Shown: piece after piece, positions 11,620 through 21,593 of the stretch
Layout: the number at the start of each line of letters is the position of its first letter
Position numbering within the stretch: the first letter of the stretch is position 1
From: Laccaria trichodermophora
Lineage: Eukaryota; Basidiomycota; Agaricomycetes; Agaricales; Hydnangiaceae
Direction: 5' to 3'
Assembly (NCBI GenBank): GCA_018417955.1
Contig: JACTVC010000001.1
Span: forward strand, 1,302,001 to 1,366,000
DNA length: 64,000 nucleotides
The notes under the pieces: generated by a model
The model's database searches: none
Told to the model about the DNA's origin: nothing
The model's input: the letters and a program-made list of their open reading frames with translations, nothing else
Position numbers and translations under genes: made by a program

Positions 11620-12655
11620 ATGTCAACTCCAGAAACGACCACTTCTTCAAAGCCCACCATCCGCCTCGCCACCTCAGAAGACTACGACAGAATCACAACT
11701 CTCGCTCATGCAGCTTTCGTAGGCGACCCAGTTTTCCATTACTTCGGTAGCCTCCGCAAGGTGAGCCCTTCCCAACCGCAGTGCTCACCATACACTGAGG
11801 CCCTCCCCAAATAGCACCTAGATCCCGTCACCGATGTGAAAGAAAGCGAAAACCTACGACGTTTTCTCCGATTCTTATTGAACACCTGCTCTCTGAGTGG
11901 AGGCCGCATCACCGTCGCGTTGTCTAAGAACGCAGGGGAAGAAGACAAAATCGTCGCAGCCGCATTCTGGCTTCCCCCGAACAAACGTCTGGCTCTTTGG
12001 AAAGTTCCGACTCTCATTCGTGCTGGGGTGATACCGATACTGAAGCGCTGGGGTTTGGCTGGGTTGATGGTTTGTTCGCTGTTGTTCTTTCTAGACTCGT
12101 AGTTGTGGCTAATGTAACTTCAGCGCATAGGATTTGAGTATCTCGATTCTAGCCACGCTGCTTTGGAGAAGGGGTACAAGGGAAGGGGTTCAATGGAATC
12201 ACCCGACGCTTCTTGGTACCTACAACTTATAATGACCGATCCCGAATACCAAGGACAAGGTCAGTATATGATAATACTCGACTTGTGATCTCATTCATAT
12301 TTTTTGCTTGCTTGTAGGAATGATGTCGAGTCTTGTTCGGGAAGCATTCGCACATGCTCCCAATTCTATATTCACCCTTGAATCGACCACGTCAAAGTCG
12401 AGAGATCAATATCTTCACCTTGGATTCGAGGTTTGCTCCGTCCGTCGTTACTTTCGTGACCACGCTAAGAGACGTCTTAGATCGTTAGTACGCTGAAGCT
12501 AGGACAACGCAAGGTTGACAAGACGGGCATTCCCGCATCTGGCGAGAGCGCAACTGGTGTCGAGTGTTATTCAATGGTGAAGGTATGATTTGATTGCCCT
12601 CGAGAAGTGCATCTATCTAACGATTTCTCGCACTTAGTGGGTGGTGGAGAAGTGA
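11620..12655 (+). CDS. GNAT-family N-acetyltransferase
   Basis: Five introns join the pieces STPETTTSSKPTIRLATSED, FVGDPVFHYFG, RITVALSK, VAAAFWLPPNKR, RIGFEYLDSSH, WYLQLIMTDPEYQGQ and GMMSSLVREAF. Q/R-x-x-G-x-G/A around YQGQGM is the acetyl-CoA pyrophosphate loop of the GNAT fold. The last exons must be spliced to recover the family tail: skipping 12430-12479 gives IVSTLKLGQRKVDKTGIPAS, and one more intron leads to WVVEK and stop. Without that splice the frame ends early at 12496. The substrate is unknown. It diverges from the MBIP1-like gene with a shared promoter of about 160 bp. Confidence 0.8.
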
Positions 12656-14251
12656 TTATGGTCTGGCAATCAGCCGACTGGCATAATTTCCCACCTCAAC
12701 GATCGGTCCTGTCATCTATTAATCAAGGTATGCGTTTGATCATTTTTTGGGTGTCTTTGTTGAAATTGTGCGCGTACATAGATAATTTTTTCGGTTTATT
12801 CGTGACTATGGGGTGGATGCATAATGGATGTATTGTATACCTAACTTTCTTTAATGCCTTTGTCTCCTGGGTCACTTCGCAGAGTAATAAATATACCCAT
12901 CTTTCTCAGTCAACAACCTCGCCATCCCTCGAAGTTTCGTCAGTTATTCTGTCTTTTTTCTCGGAAAGTCATGCAAATCTTACGGTCGCGCTACGCAAAC
13001 ATGCTGAAGCCCCGACCTTATCGCTTTAGTGGCACAGTCGAGATTTTTTCCGCCACGCAATATCCTTACTCGCAGCAATTCTACCCAGTCCCTTCAAGCG
13101 TAGTGCCGCAAGATCAAAAGCTGGTTGTTCTGCGAAAGCGAAAGCAACTTGGCGTTCTTCTTCAAGCCTGCCCCCATCTGAGCCCGTCGCGTTGACCAGT
13201 TCCAACTTTTTGAGCGGTACCATGGTCAAGGCTTTCATCAAGTTCTGATTCCCACTCTTCACTCAACACTGTCTTACGAGTCGCTGTCTGCGTTCCCTTT
13301 CGTTTTCCGAGGTGAGAGGTGGATGGAAGCTCGTCACCGAAGTGAAGAGCCTGAGGTGGAGGAGTAACCGATTCTTGGCGGGGGTTAACGCCCATTTCCA
13401 ACTCAAGTTCCCTTCATCGCGTGGTGCCTTCCTCAAGGATAACGAGCCCACGTTCTGTGGTAACGCTCACAATAGCCTTCTGCAGTTCAGAGTGTATCGA
13501 GAAAAGTTTTGTTACAGATGGCTACCGTGAATTCCTTTGACTGGCGGGTTCATCATTCAGCAAAAAGCCAAAGAGTTGATGGAATGATGCCTGGACGGAC
13601 AGACCGAGACATTCGAGTGGCCTGAAGCCCAAAGCTAACGGTTGAACCAAGTTTCGTTGTCAATGACGGACTAGGTGTACAACTGGTGGCAGGATTGGAT
13701 AGAGTCATCGTCGCAGCGCTTCCGCAGTACGACACCATCGTACTGCCAGAGTTTGGAGTGGGGCGATGCAGTGTGTTAGCGCTCTGTTGCTGCTCAATAA
13801 CATCGGCTGCGTCGAGGAGCAATTTCCAAAGACCAACGTTGTGCAATTCTGAGTCCCTTAGACTTGCCAAGAGAGTCATGCTGGGTCACGCTGAGTTGCT
13901 TTGCGCTTTGACCGTGGGACTGGAACACAATGATAGTCATATTTTAGCGCTTTCGTTTCGAAACAAACCCTCAGAATAGCAAAATAAGGGTTATGCGAGT
14001 CAGAGATGGAGTACAAAAGGATTCTTCGTGACTGAACCTCGGGCCCGTACAAGGCAGCTGAGTTTTAAAAATCTTCGGCACATGCCGGCGAGAGAGCAGA
14101 AAAATGTTTTGTGAATCGTTTCGCCCGCTGCTCATAGCACAACCCATCGATTTTAACACAACACTTTCTCAGTTTCTGAGCAATCTCCTTCATTTCCAAG
14201 ACAAAGTCGACACTAGCAGTCGACTCTTGGAGATAACACTACAACTTATTC
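12656..14251. other. stretch with possible minus-strand gene, not resolved
   Basis: Several minus-strand frames look mildly protein-like: 13553-13879 (TLLASLRDSELHNVGLWKLL...), 13263-13451, and 13026-13262, ending FAEQPAFDLAALRLKGLGRI. I could not join them into one model or recognise a family. The region also contains the promoter of eIF4A. A real hypothetical gene on the minus strand between 13030 and 13900 is possible. Confidence 0.3.
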
Positions 14252-15922
14252 ATGTCAGCGTCAGTACCCACTTTTTTCTCCCATGGCCAACCCTCATTTT
14301 TTTCACTTTTATCTCTAGAGAAGAACAACTGCAGGATGTCCCTGAAAACGAGATCGAGTCCAATTGGGACCAGGTCGTCGACAAGTAAGTCTTGATATAT
14401 CCCGATAGTGCTACAACGACACTGATTGCTTCTCGTCATTGCCTAGTTTCGATAACATGGATCTGAAGCCGGAACTTCTCCGAGGAATTTACGCCTATGG
14501 GTCCGTCACTTTTTCATTAATTACTGAACACAGTTGAACTTGCTACTCCAGTTTCGAACGTCCGTCCGCCATCCAACAGCGTGCAATCGTGCCTGTTGTG
14601 AAGGGCCACGACGTTATTGCGCAAGCCCAGTCGGGAACTGGCAAGACCGCCACCTTCTCTATTTCTATTCTTCAGCAGGTAAGTAGCCTCGTTTGCCCCT
14701 CATCTCGTCGATTGACCTTGTTTGATCCGGATGACAGCTGGACATGTCCATCAAGGGCACCCAGGCTCTCATTCTCGCACCTACCCGCGAGCTGGCCCAG
14801 CAAATACAAAAGGTCGTCATTGCTCTCGGTGACTATATGAACATCGAATGTCATGCCTGCGTTGGTGGTACCAATGTCCGCGAGGATATGGCCAAGCTCC
14901 AGGAGGGTGTCCAAGTCGTTGTGGGTACCCCAGGCCGTGTATTCGACATGATCAACCGTCGTGCACTGAGGACCGACCACATCAAGATCTTCTGCTTGGA
15001 CGAGGCCGACGAAATGTTGTCTCGTGGGTTCAAGGACCAAATTTACGAGGGTCGGTTTATTTGTTTCCTGATCTCGTTTGGGCACTAACCGGCCTGTGGA
15101 TGTAGTCTTCCAACTCCTCCCCCAGGACACCCAGGTCGTTCTCCTCTCCGCCACCATGCCCGCTGACGTTCTAGAGGTCACCAAAAAGTTCATGCGTGAC
15201 CCTGTCCGAATCCTCGTCAAGCGGGATGAACTGACTCTCGAGGGTATCAAGCAGTTCTACATCGCTGTTGAGAAGGAAGAGTGGAAACTTGACACCCTGT
15301 GTGATCTTTACGAGACCGTCACCATTACTCAAGCCGTCATCTTCTGCAACACTAGGCGGAAGGTCGACTGGCTCACTGAGAAGATGCATTCCAGGGAATT
15401 CACCGTTTCGGCCATGGTACGTTACCTGTTTCCCTTCTATCCAACTTTCAGACTAACCAGCGTCCCTGTTGCTGTTTCCTTAGCACGGTGACATGGAACA
15501 GAAGCAGCGCGAAGTTCTGATGAAGGAGTTCCGATCTGGATCATCGCGCGTTCTGATTACGACTGATCTTCTTGCCCGTGGCATCGACGTCCAGCAAGTT
15601 TCCCTCGTCATCAACTATGACTTGCCTACCAACAGGGAAAACTATATCCATCGTATCGGTCGTGGAGGACGATTTGGACGTAAGGGTGTCGCCATCAACT
15701 TTGTCACGACCGACGATGTCAGGATGCTGAGAGATATTGAACGTTAGTGGACTTTTCTTTGTTTTCTGGCGCGCATCATTGTAACCATTTCATTGCAGAA
15801 TTCTACAACACTCAGATTGACGAGATGCCTCTTAATGTTGCGTGAGTGCAGCTCTTACGACGTGTCCCTGATAATCCGAGATCTGATCATTTTTTCTTCA
15901 TCTCTACAGTGATCTCATCTAG
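14252..15922 (+). CDS. TIF1: translation initiation factor eIF4A, DEAD-box RNA helicase
   Basis: eIF4A unwinds 5' leaders of mRNAs as part of eIF4F. All helicase motifs are present in order: Q motif [12 protein letters not shown], motif [11 protein letters not shown], Ia [14 protein letters not shown], motif II DEAD, motif [20 protein letters not shown] and [11 protein letters not shown]. The N-terminus joins ATG TCA GC to A GAA GAA ([14 protein letters not shown]), and the next join gives [20 protein letters not shown], typical of eIF4A. The last exon is only TGATCTCATCTAG, giving the canonical C-terminal ADLI. There are eight introns. Length is about 400 residues, as usual. The identification is firm. 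Confidence 0.95.
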
Positions 15923-16957
15923 ATGTTGTCTTGTTGTCCCCTTCCTACATAGTTTTTACTCTCTCCTGCGGGCCCAGTTTCTTGCTTCCTCACTTCATTT
16001 CACGAATCTGATACTCTCACGAGCTGACCACGCTCTCTCTTTTTTTTGATCAGCTCTCTCCTACACTACATATGATACATGCCCTCCGCCCCAAAAGTCG
16101 AGTTATGTCACTAGTCGTTTCGACATCCTTTTGAAGAATAATGTCTTTTGCTTGGCTCTCTGTAGAATGAATATATGCAGGCTTTCTTACTCCTCGTCAA
16201 GTCCTTGTTCACTCCATTCAGCTTCAACACGATGTATACATACCGGTTTTTGCTTCCTGGTCTTCCCTCAATTTTCTTGCAATTTTTCTTTTGAGTTTTT
16301 ATGTATTCCCACTCCACCGACGGATCAGGTCGATCGTCGTCTATATACACAAGCGCCTGATAGGAGGATTGAAAGCTTCGCGTTTCGGCATCCCTGACTT
16401 CGGGATTCAATTGGTTCACAGCCGCTTCATCATGGCCTAGCCTTCTCCACCTGGATCGCTCGAATCGTTTCTCCACGATTTCTTCTCACTCGACCCCCTT
16501 CCGAAACGCGTTTCCAAGAGGGGAGCACTCCTTTTGGCTGGACCAATAACATCGGGGCCAGTCTTTGACATGTCGGTAATACATATGCTGGCAGTGTACA
16601 TCCATGCACCTGCTCAACGTTTGGTGTTTGAGCTTCTGGCTATCTTGCGTTCCGATCCCGACCTCTTTGTTCCGCCTTCGGCCATTCCTCCATCATTCCC
16701 GAGCTACTGTTTGGGTTTGAACTTTGGTATGACATATGCAGTACGGTATGTATTACTACTATGCCTGTCGAAATGTGCTCTTAAGAACGACAGGCTTGGA
16801 ATTGATGGGTTTCAGATCATTCACCTAGCGTCTTGATTGCTAACCTCCATCCCCTCCCCGTTCACGCCCACCTTCCCTGATTGACTTCTGTTGAACGAGG
16901 TTGCGTTGCAACGCCGAAGTCCACTTTTGCGACTCGGAGGTTTAATCCATGTTTGGC
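15923..16957. other. intergenic, no gene seen
   Basis: Pyrimidine-rich 3' region of eIF4A. Open frames at 16111-16476 (minus) and 16534-16836 (plus) resemble nothing known and show no splice signals tying them to a gene. Confidence 0.45.
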
Positions 16958-16964
16958 TATATAA
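16958..16964 (+). promoter_or_regulatory. TATA box of the phosphatase gene
   Basis: TATATAA is followed by a CT-rich leader (16990-17350), as in many fungal promoters. The next start codon in the right direction belongs to the dual-specificity phosphatase. Confidence 0.45.
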
Positions 16965-17363
16965 GCGCTTGCTCCAGAAAAGGAACACCGTCCCTGCCCT
17001 CCCTCAGTCCCTCTCCAATCTGCAATCTGCAATCTAATCACTCAGTTGTTTGTCTCCATCAAATATCTTCCCGTTCCATCAACTTTATCAAAAACTTCAA
17101 AAGAGATTCTTACTTTGGCTATTCCGACGACCAAGCATCCTCTGTCTGGGAAATCTAGGGGGACCGTTATCCCCATTTACATCAGCCACGACGCACACAG
17201 TTACAACATATCTTATAGATCCTTTCGTCCTTGCCAGGCGTCTGTCTGACGTTTCTCTCCTTCCTGTCAGTTCCTGTCCACCTGCTTACATTTCCGAAAG
17301 CGAGAGGACCCGCGTTTATCCTGTTCGGATTTATCGACGGATAAACGGCCTATCATTTGCTTA

Positions 17364-17432
17364 ATGTCCTACGTCGGACGTGCGATCATGGTGAGTCAAA
17401 GTACATTTTTCCGCGTTCTACCCCGCCTTTGA
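17364..17432 (+). other. upstream open reading frame in the phosphatase leader
   Basis: An ATG followed by SYVGRAIM lies 298 bp before the phosphatase start and runs into GTGAGT, a good splice donor. Unspliced, the uORF is about 22 codons; spliced to the AG at about 17611 it ends after one more codon. Either way it stops before the main ORF. Confidence 0.35.
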
Positions 17433-17661
17433 ACGTTCAAAGTTTGGCGTTTGAGGTTATAACTTTTCTATATTCGCCATCATGCCTTTATCATTTCAAT
17501 GATGAGACGCTACCCTTACCTTAAATCCGTCCACCGTTCTCTTACCGTCATGCACCATATATAATCCACTCACACTGCATTTTCAACCTTCTTCTTATGC
17601 CTACCCAAGCAGGAGTAACACCGCTCCCGTATACAACACCCCCCCCTTCTCACACCATCTG

Positions 17662-18294
17662 ATGTCTTCCAACTGCCCGAACCATAATCATTCGCGCCCT
17701 TCCCCTCACCATCAATGGACGCTCGCGCCATCCGCCTCACCACCCTCGGCCAACCCCTTTTCTCCAACCCAACATCTCGGCCGCCCCGCGCGGAGCGTCT
17801 CCGAAATTATACCCCGCCTCTTCATCTCCGACCTTGCCTTCGCCGAAAACCCAGCGCTCCTCGCCTCACATAGGATTACACATATCCTTTCCACTCTCCC
17901 AGACACCATCTTCCATCCGCCACCCACCTTCCTCCCAGTACAGCCCGCCCGACTCCAGATCCGCGTGGAGGACCTGCCGTTCGCGGAGCTCGCGGCTCAC
18001 CTCCCCACTACGACCGCATGGATCCGTGATGCGCTTTGCGGCAACGCGGAAGCTAGGGTACTAGTACATTGTATAGAGGGCGTAAGCAGGAGTGTGAGTG
18101 TCGTCGCCGCGTTTCTGATGGCACAGTTTGGGTGGTCTCCAAGCGAAGCGATTCAGTATATCAAAGGCAAGAGGTTCGTTGCGGACCCGAATTTTGGGTT
18201 TATCCAGCAGCTGCATGAGTATGGGAGGGATTCTTTGGGTAGGGCTATGCCGCCGCCTATACCGCCATTTTCTCCGCCGGACCAAAACTCGTGA
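17662..18294 (+). CDS. dual-specificity protein phosphatase
   Basis: Single-exon frame of 210 residues. After a basic, proline-rich N-terminus of about 45 residues comes a DSP domain: SEIIPRLFISDLAFAENPAL, ITHILSTLPD and the active-site loop VHCIEGVSRSVSVVAAFLM with the C-x5-R(S) signature (Cys and Arg intact), then AIQYIKGKRFVADPNFGFI. The general-acid Asp is probably in VEDLPF. Such small DSPs remove phosphate from Tyr/Ser/Thr, often on MAP kinases; the substrate here is unknown. The gene has no intron in its coding part, unlike most neighbours. Confidence 0.9.
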   Translation: MSSNCPNHNHSRPSPHHQWTLAPSASPPSANPFSPTQHLGRPARSVSEIIPRLFISDLAFAENPALLASHRITHILSTLPDTIFHPPPTFLPVQPARLQIRVEDLPFAELAAHLPTTTAWIRDALCGNAEARVLVHCIEGVSRSVSVVAAFLMAQFGWSPSEAIQYIKGKRFVADPNFGFIQQLHEYGRDSLGRAMPPPIPPFSPPDQNS

Positions 18295-20575
18295 GGATGG
18301 ATCCTCGTTCTTTCGCCACTCTCGTTTTTTTTCTTATCTCTCCATGCGCTTGCGGGGTTTAATACCTAAAAAAAGAAAATTTGATCGCATCTCCTATTAT
18401 TTCGTTGGCTTTGTTGTCCTCATCCGCGGCCGTTGGTTTGGATTTATGATTTACGACAAAAACTTCAAAGTTTCAACACTTGTCCGTTATTTATTGCATT
18501 CGCCTCGTATATGTACATAGAACAATTCTGTACCATTTTGTACCACCACCGTCAATATGATATCTTAGCGACTCTCACCTTTTAATTCTCTACTGTTTCC
18601 TATGTATGTATAACCAATGTATAACACCAATGTGTTCCGGGTTGTATGATGCCATCCATGTCCGTAATATACCACCTACTCGAGTAGATCTGAACTCGGC
18701 TAGTAGAAGACTGCATCTCGTGGTCAAATAATAATGGTAGTGAGGTCACAGATTTTGTCCAGATGGGTATGTCTGGGTCGTCGACGTCCATAAGATTGTC
18801 ATCGTCAAATTCCTTTTTCGGCCATCAATGAATTTCCATTTTTTCGATGGGCTTTGCTTCTCCACGACTGTATCACCAGTAAATAATAACGCGTACGCGT
18901 CGTGTTATTTCCATCTACATAAAAATGACATTACCTAAGGAAACACAATATTGTTTATCTACTACGCGATTCAATTTCTTGTGGTGTATACAGCGCGTTA
19001 CAATTTTATAAATAGAAGCTCAGGCTATTTTTGGACCAAGGTGGGTTGTCGCTCTCCAAACAAAGCCACACAGCTTTCTCTATTAAATCCCTCGAAATGT
19101 AGGACCGCTCTCTCTCTTCCTTACCACCACATCCTCCCTCCATTTTCACTCTATCTGACATCCCGCTGTGATTTATTTGACCTTCTGTGACCGCGTCTTC
19201 TTTCTTTAGCTGCCCGCTTTGGCTCGACATTAATACTCAACGGAAGACCATCGACAACACGACAACGCCCAACGCCATAAACCGACATCGCCTATCTTCG
19301 ACATCGCCATTATTTATTTCACACAACGCTCTTTTGGTATTTGACATTTGGGGCTTAAGCGGTTATGTTTTGAGTGAGTGGCTGACTCCATGTTGTCAAT
19401 TCATCCGTTGAAGCTCACACTTGCTCAGGACGACATGTTTATTTCACTACACGACAATACGCTATCACAGTGGTTGAGAACAAAGAGACCGGTGCGTTCA
19501 AGGTCGCCTCTATTACTACCCGCGTCGCTCAGTTGTCCCTGCCGTCAGAGGGACCCACTTGAGACGACACCGAATGAGAACGCCCAATTTAACACTACCA
19601 AAAACGACATCGCCATTGTTTATTTTATTATAGCGTCCCGCAATCGGGAAACCGCGACGAACGCAAGAGCGTCGCGTTGTCAGTCAGGGATTGTAACAAG
19701 GCGGGTTCTGCTCGATTCATTAATTAAACAACTCCACTCACGTATAATTTCAGGACCGAGCTGGATGGAAGTTGGGCAATATTTTAGGTTCGTGCTTGAT
19801 CGCTGATGAGGATTCTTTGCTCATTCTCGTTCAATACGGTTTCAGGTATAATGCATCTATGCAGTGATTTCGGACATTGGCCAGGGCGAGTAATCTCTTC
19901 TTTCGTCGCTTGAGCCCTATGCTAATCTACGCTTCCGTGAAGCAGAGGACTGACGGAAGATGCGCGAAAAAGGTAAATCAGCCCCTCGATCTAGATTCGG
20001 GATTATTAGAGTTGAGGGAGGGAGAAGAACTCAAGACTAAATACTCGGCACAGGACGTCGAGCATCCCGGTGAGTGAATCATTCCCGGGGGCGGTAAGCG
20101 CGGCTTTATGTCGTCGCTTACCTCGTGCTCCCTTGTCGTGGGCCCCGGGCTTAGACTCGCACCTTCACGGCGCGAGTTGACCAAAAGCACGTTTAAATAT
20201 TTCAATTTTTCTTCTTCGGTCTCAAAGAATCTCTGAAATATTTTCAGGATACGCTCGACAGGCTTATTTTTTGGTCGAGTCCCGTTCAAATATTTTATCT
20301 TTCTTACCTCCGTCTCAAAGCCGTCAGTGATTACTGATTTCGTATGTTTTTGAGAAGTGGCCAGGTTTATCATACCCAAATATTTTAGGACGAGGAATAT
20401 AGTATCTATATGTGGTAATACAAAGAGACTCGCGAGATACATTGGCAAGTGACAGAGAGGGGAGTTATTTTTGTCATGCGATGACATCACGGGGCTGATA
20501 CTTTGTTACGTAACCTTGATCTGTACTTGATCAGTGGTTTCAAGTTGCACATTGTCATTTGTACCACAAGACAGG
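18295..20575. other. 2.3 kb without a recognised gene
   Basis: No convincing coding frame. It contains a 12-bp palindrome (18889-18900), two diverged direct repeats around 19300/19605 (CGACATCGCCATT.TTTATTT), and a second pair near 20193-20235 / 20284-20325 (..AAATATTT..CTTCGGTCTCAAAG-like). These look like old duplications. Confidence 0.4.
18889..18900. promoter_or_regulatory. double MluI box (ACGCGTACGCGT)
   Basis: A 12-bp perfect palindrome made of two ACGCGT units, the core recognised by MBF-type cell-cycle factors in fungi. It lies about 600 bp after the phosphatase gene and 1.7 kb before prefoldin 4, so no obvious target gene is near. Confidence 0.2.
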
Positions 20576-21192
20576 ATGCGTATGGTGCGCAATATTCTTG
20601 TCGTCGTCTCAGGGTGAGTCAGCTGATGAACGGTTTTTCCTCGCAGCTCGAGCAGGAAGAAGAGAATGACGATGCTGCAGAGGTTACGTGGGGTGTGTAG
20701 AAAATGCCCAATGGTCAGGCTGTTGATTTGACTGGTCAACAGAGGATCAGCAGCGCATTAACACTTTCTCTAAAATCAACACGCGCACGCGCGGTATTCA
20801 GGAAAAACTCGAGGAGCTGAAGGTGTGCAGATATCATCGTACTTGGTGCAGTTACTGACTTGTTTCTGCCATCAAAAGCAAGAGAAGGAGGCTCTCGACG
20901 ACCTTGCTACGGAATTGGAGCTTTCGGATGAAGATCAGCCTGTGTTGTGCGTTAATCGTCATCATGAACCATTGCAAGATTTTATCTCTTTTTCACTAGA
21001 TACAAGGTCGGCGAGGCTTTCCTCCACATGCCACATCCGCAGGCAGTAAAGCGCCTCGAACGAGATCAAAATGTCATCGACGCGCGCGTGGCGGCTCTTG
21101 CGGCTCAAGCGGATGAGTGTGAGGCTGAAATGAAGGATCTAAAGGTCACTTTGTACGCGAAATTTGGGAAAGCTATTAATTTGGACGAATGA
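20576..21192 (+). CDS. GIM3: prefoldin subunit 4
   Basis: Exon 1 is only ATGCGTATG (MRM). Later exons give LEQEEENDDAAEVTW, EDQQRINTFSKINTRTRG, QEKEALDDLATELEL, YKVGEAFLHMPHPQAVKRLE, and the C-terminal LYAKFGKAINLDE, which is the conserved end of the family. The protein is about 130 residues with two coiled-coil helices flanking a short beta region, the beta-type prefoldin layout. Prefoldin delivers nascent actin and tubulin to the CCT chaperonin in the cytosol. The join TGG G / AG GAT restores the conserved W-E-D-Q. Four introns of 45-65 nt. Confidence 0.92.
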
Positions 21193-21593
21193 ACTACGCG
21201 TATTTTGGGTTGTTGGACTATCGGATGGTCGATACGCAAGCGAGTCTGGCTACTGCAGGTTAGGTCATGGGTGTTTTAGGCCGCATTGACACCTCGTGGA
21301 ATCGTCAGTCATCGGTTATCTTTCAAGTCCAGAAGTCCAGCCCTCTAGCGATCTATAGCAGTTCATACCTGTACGATATTTCTGAGCGGGTGACCACGTG
21401 GTTTGATACACATCGCACGTGAAACACCGAAACGCAGCATCGGGACCGAGTGCCATAACTGCTACTTTTAGCATTGCTCCGGTATGGCAGAAGAACTCTT
21501 GGGTCATTGTCTCTAGTTGCCTCCAATACCTCACTTCCCGCGTTGAAACATTGACTCCTCACCGCCATCATCTCCCGTATCCCTCTCTCTGAG
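21193..21593. other. promoter region of the lyase gene
   Basis: About 400 bp between prefoldin 4 and the sphingosine-1-phosphate lyase gene; nothing else recognised. Confidence 0.4.

Noticed and set aside
16111..16836. Open frames of 100-120 codons on both strands between eIF4A and the phosphatase
   Set aside because: No family resemblance, no supporting splice sites, and composition like the non-coding surroundings.
19187..19806. Frames of 74-142 codons in the gap before prefoldin 4
   Set aside because: No recognisable motif or splice structure, and the longest begins at a non-ATG codon or in diverged repeat DNA.
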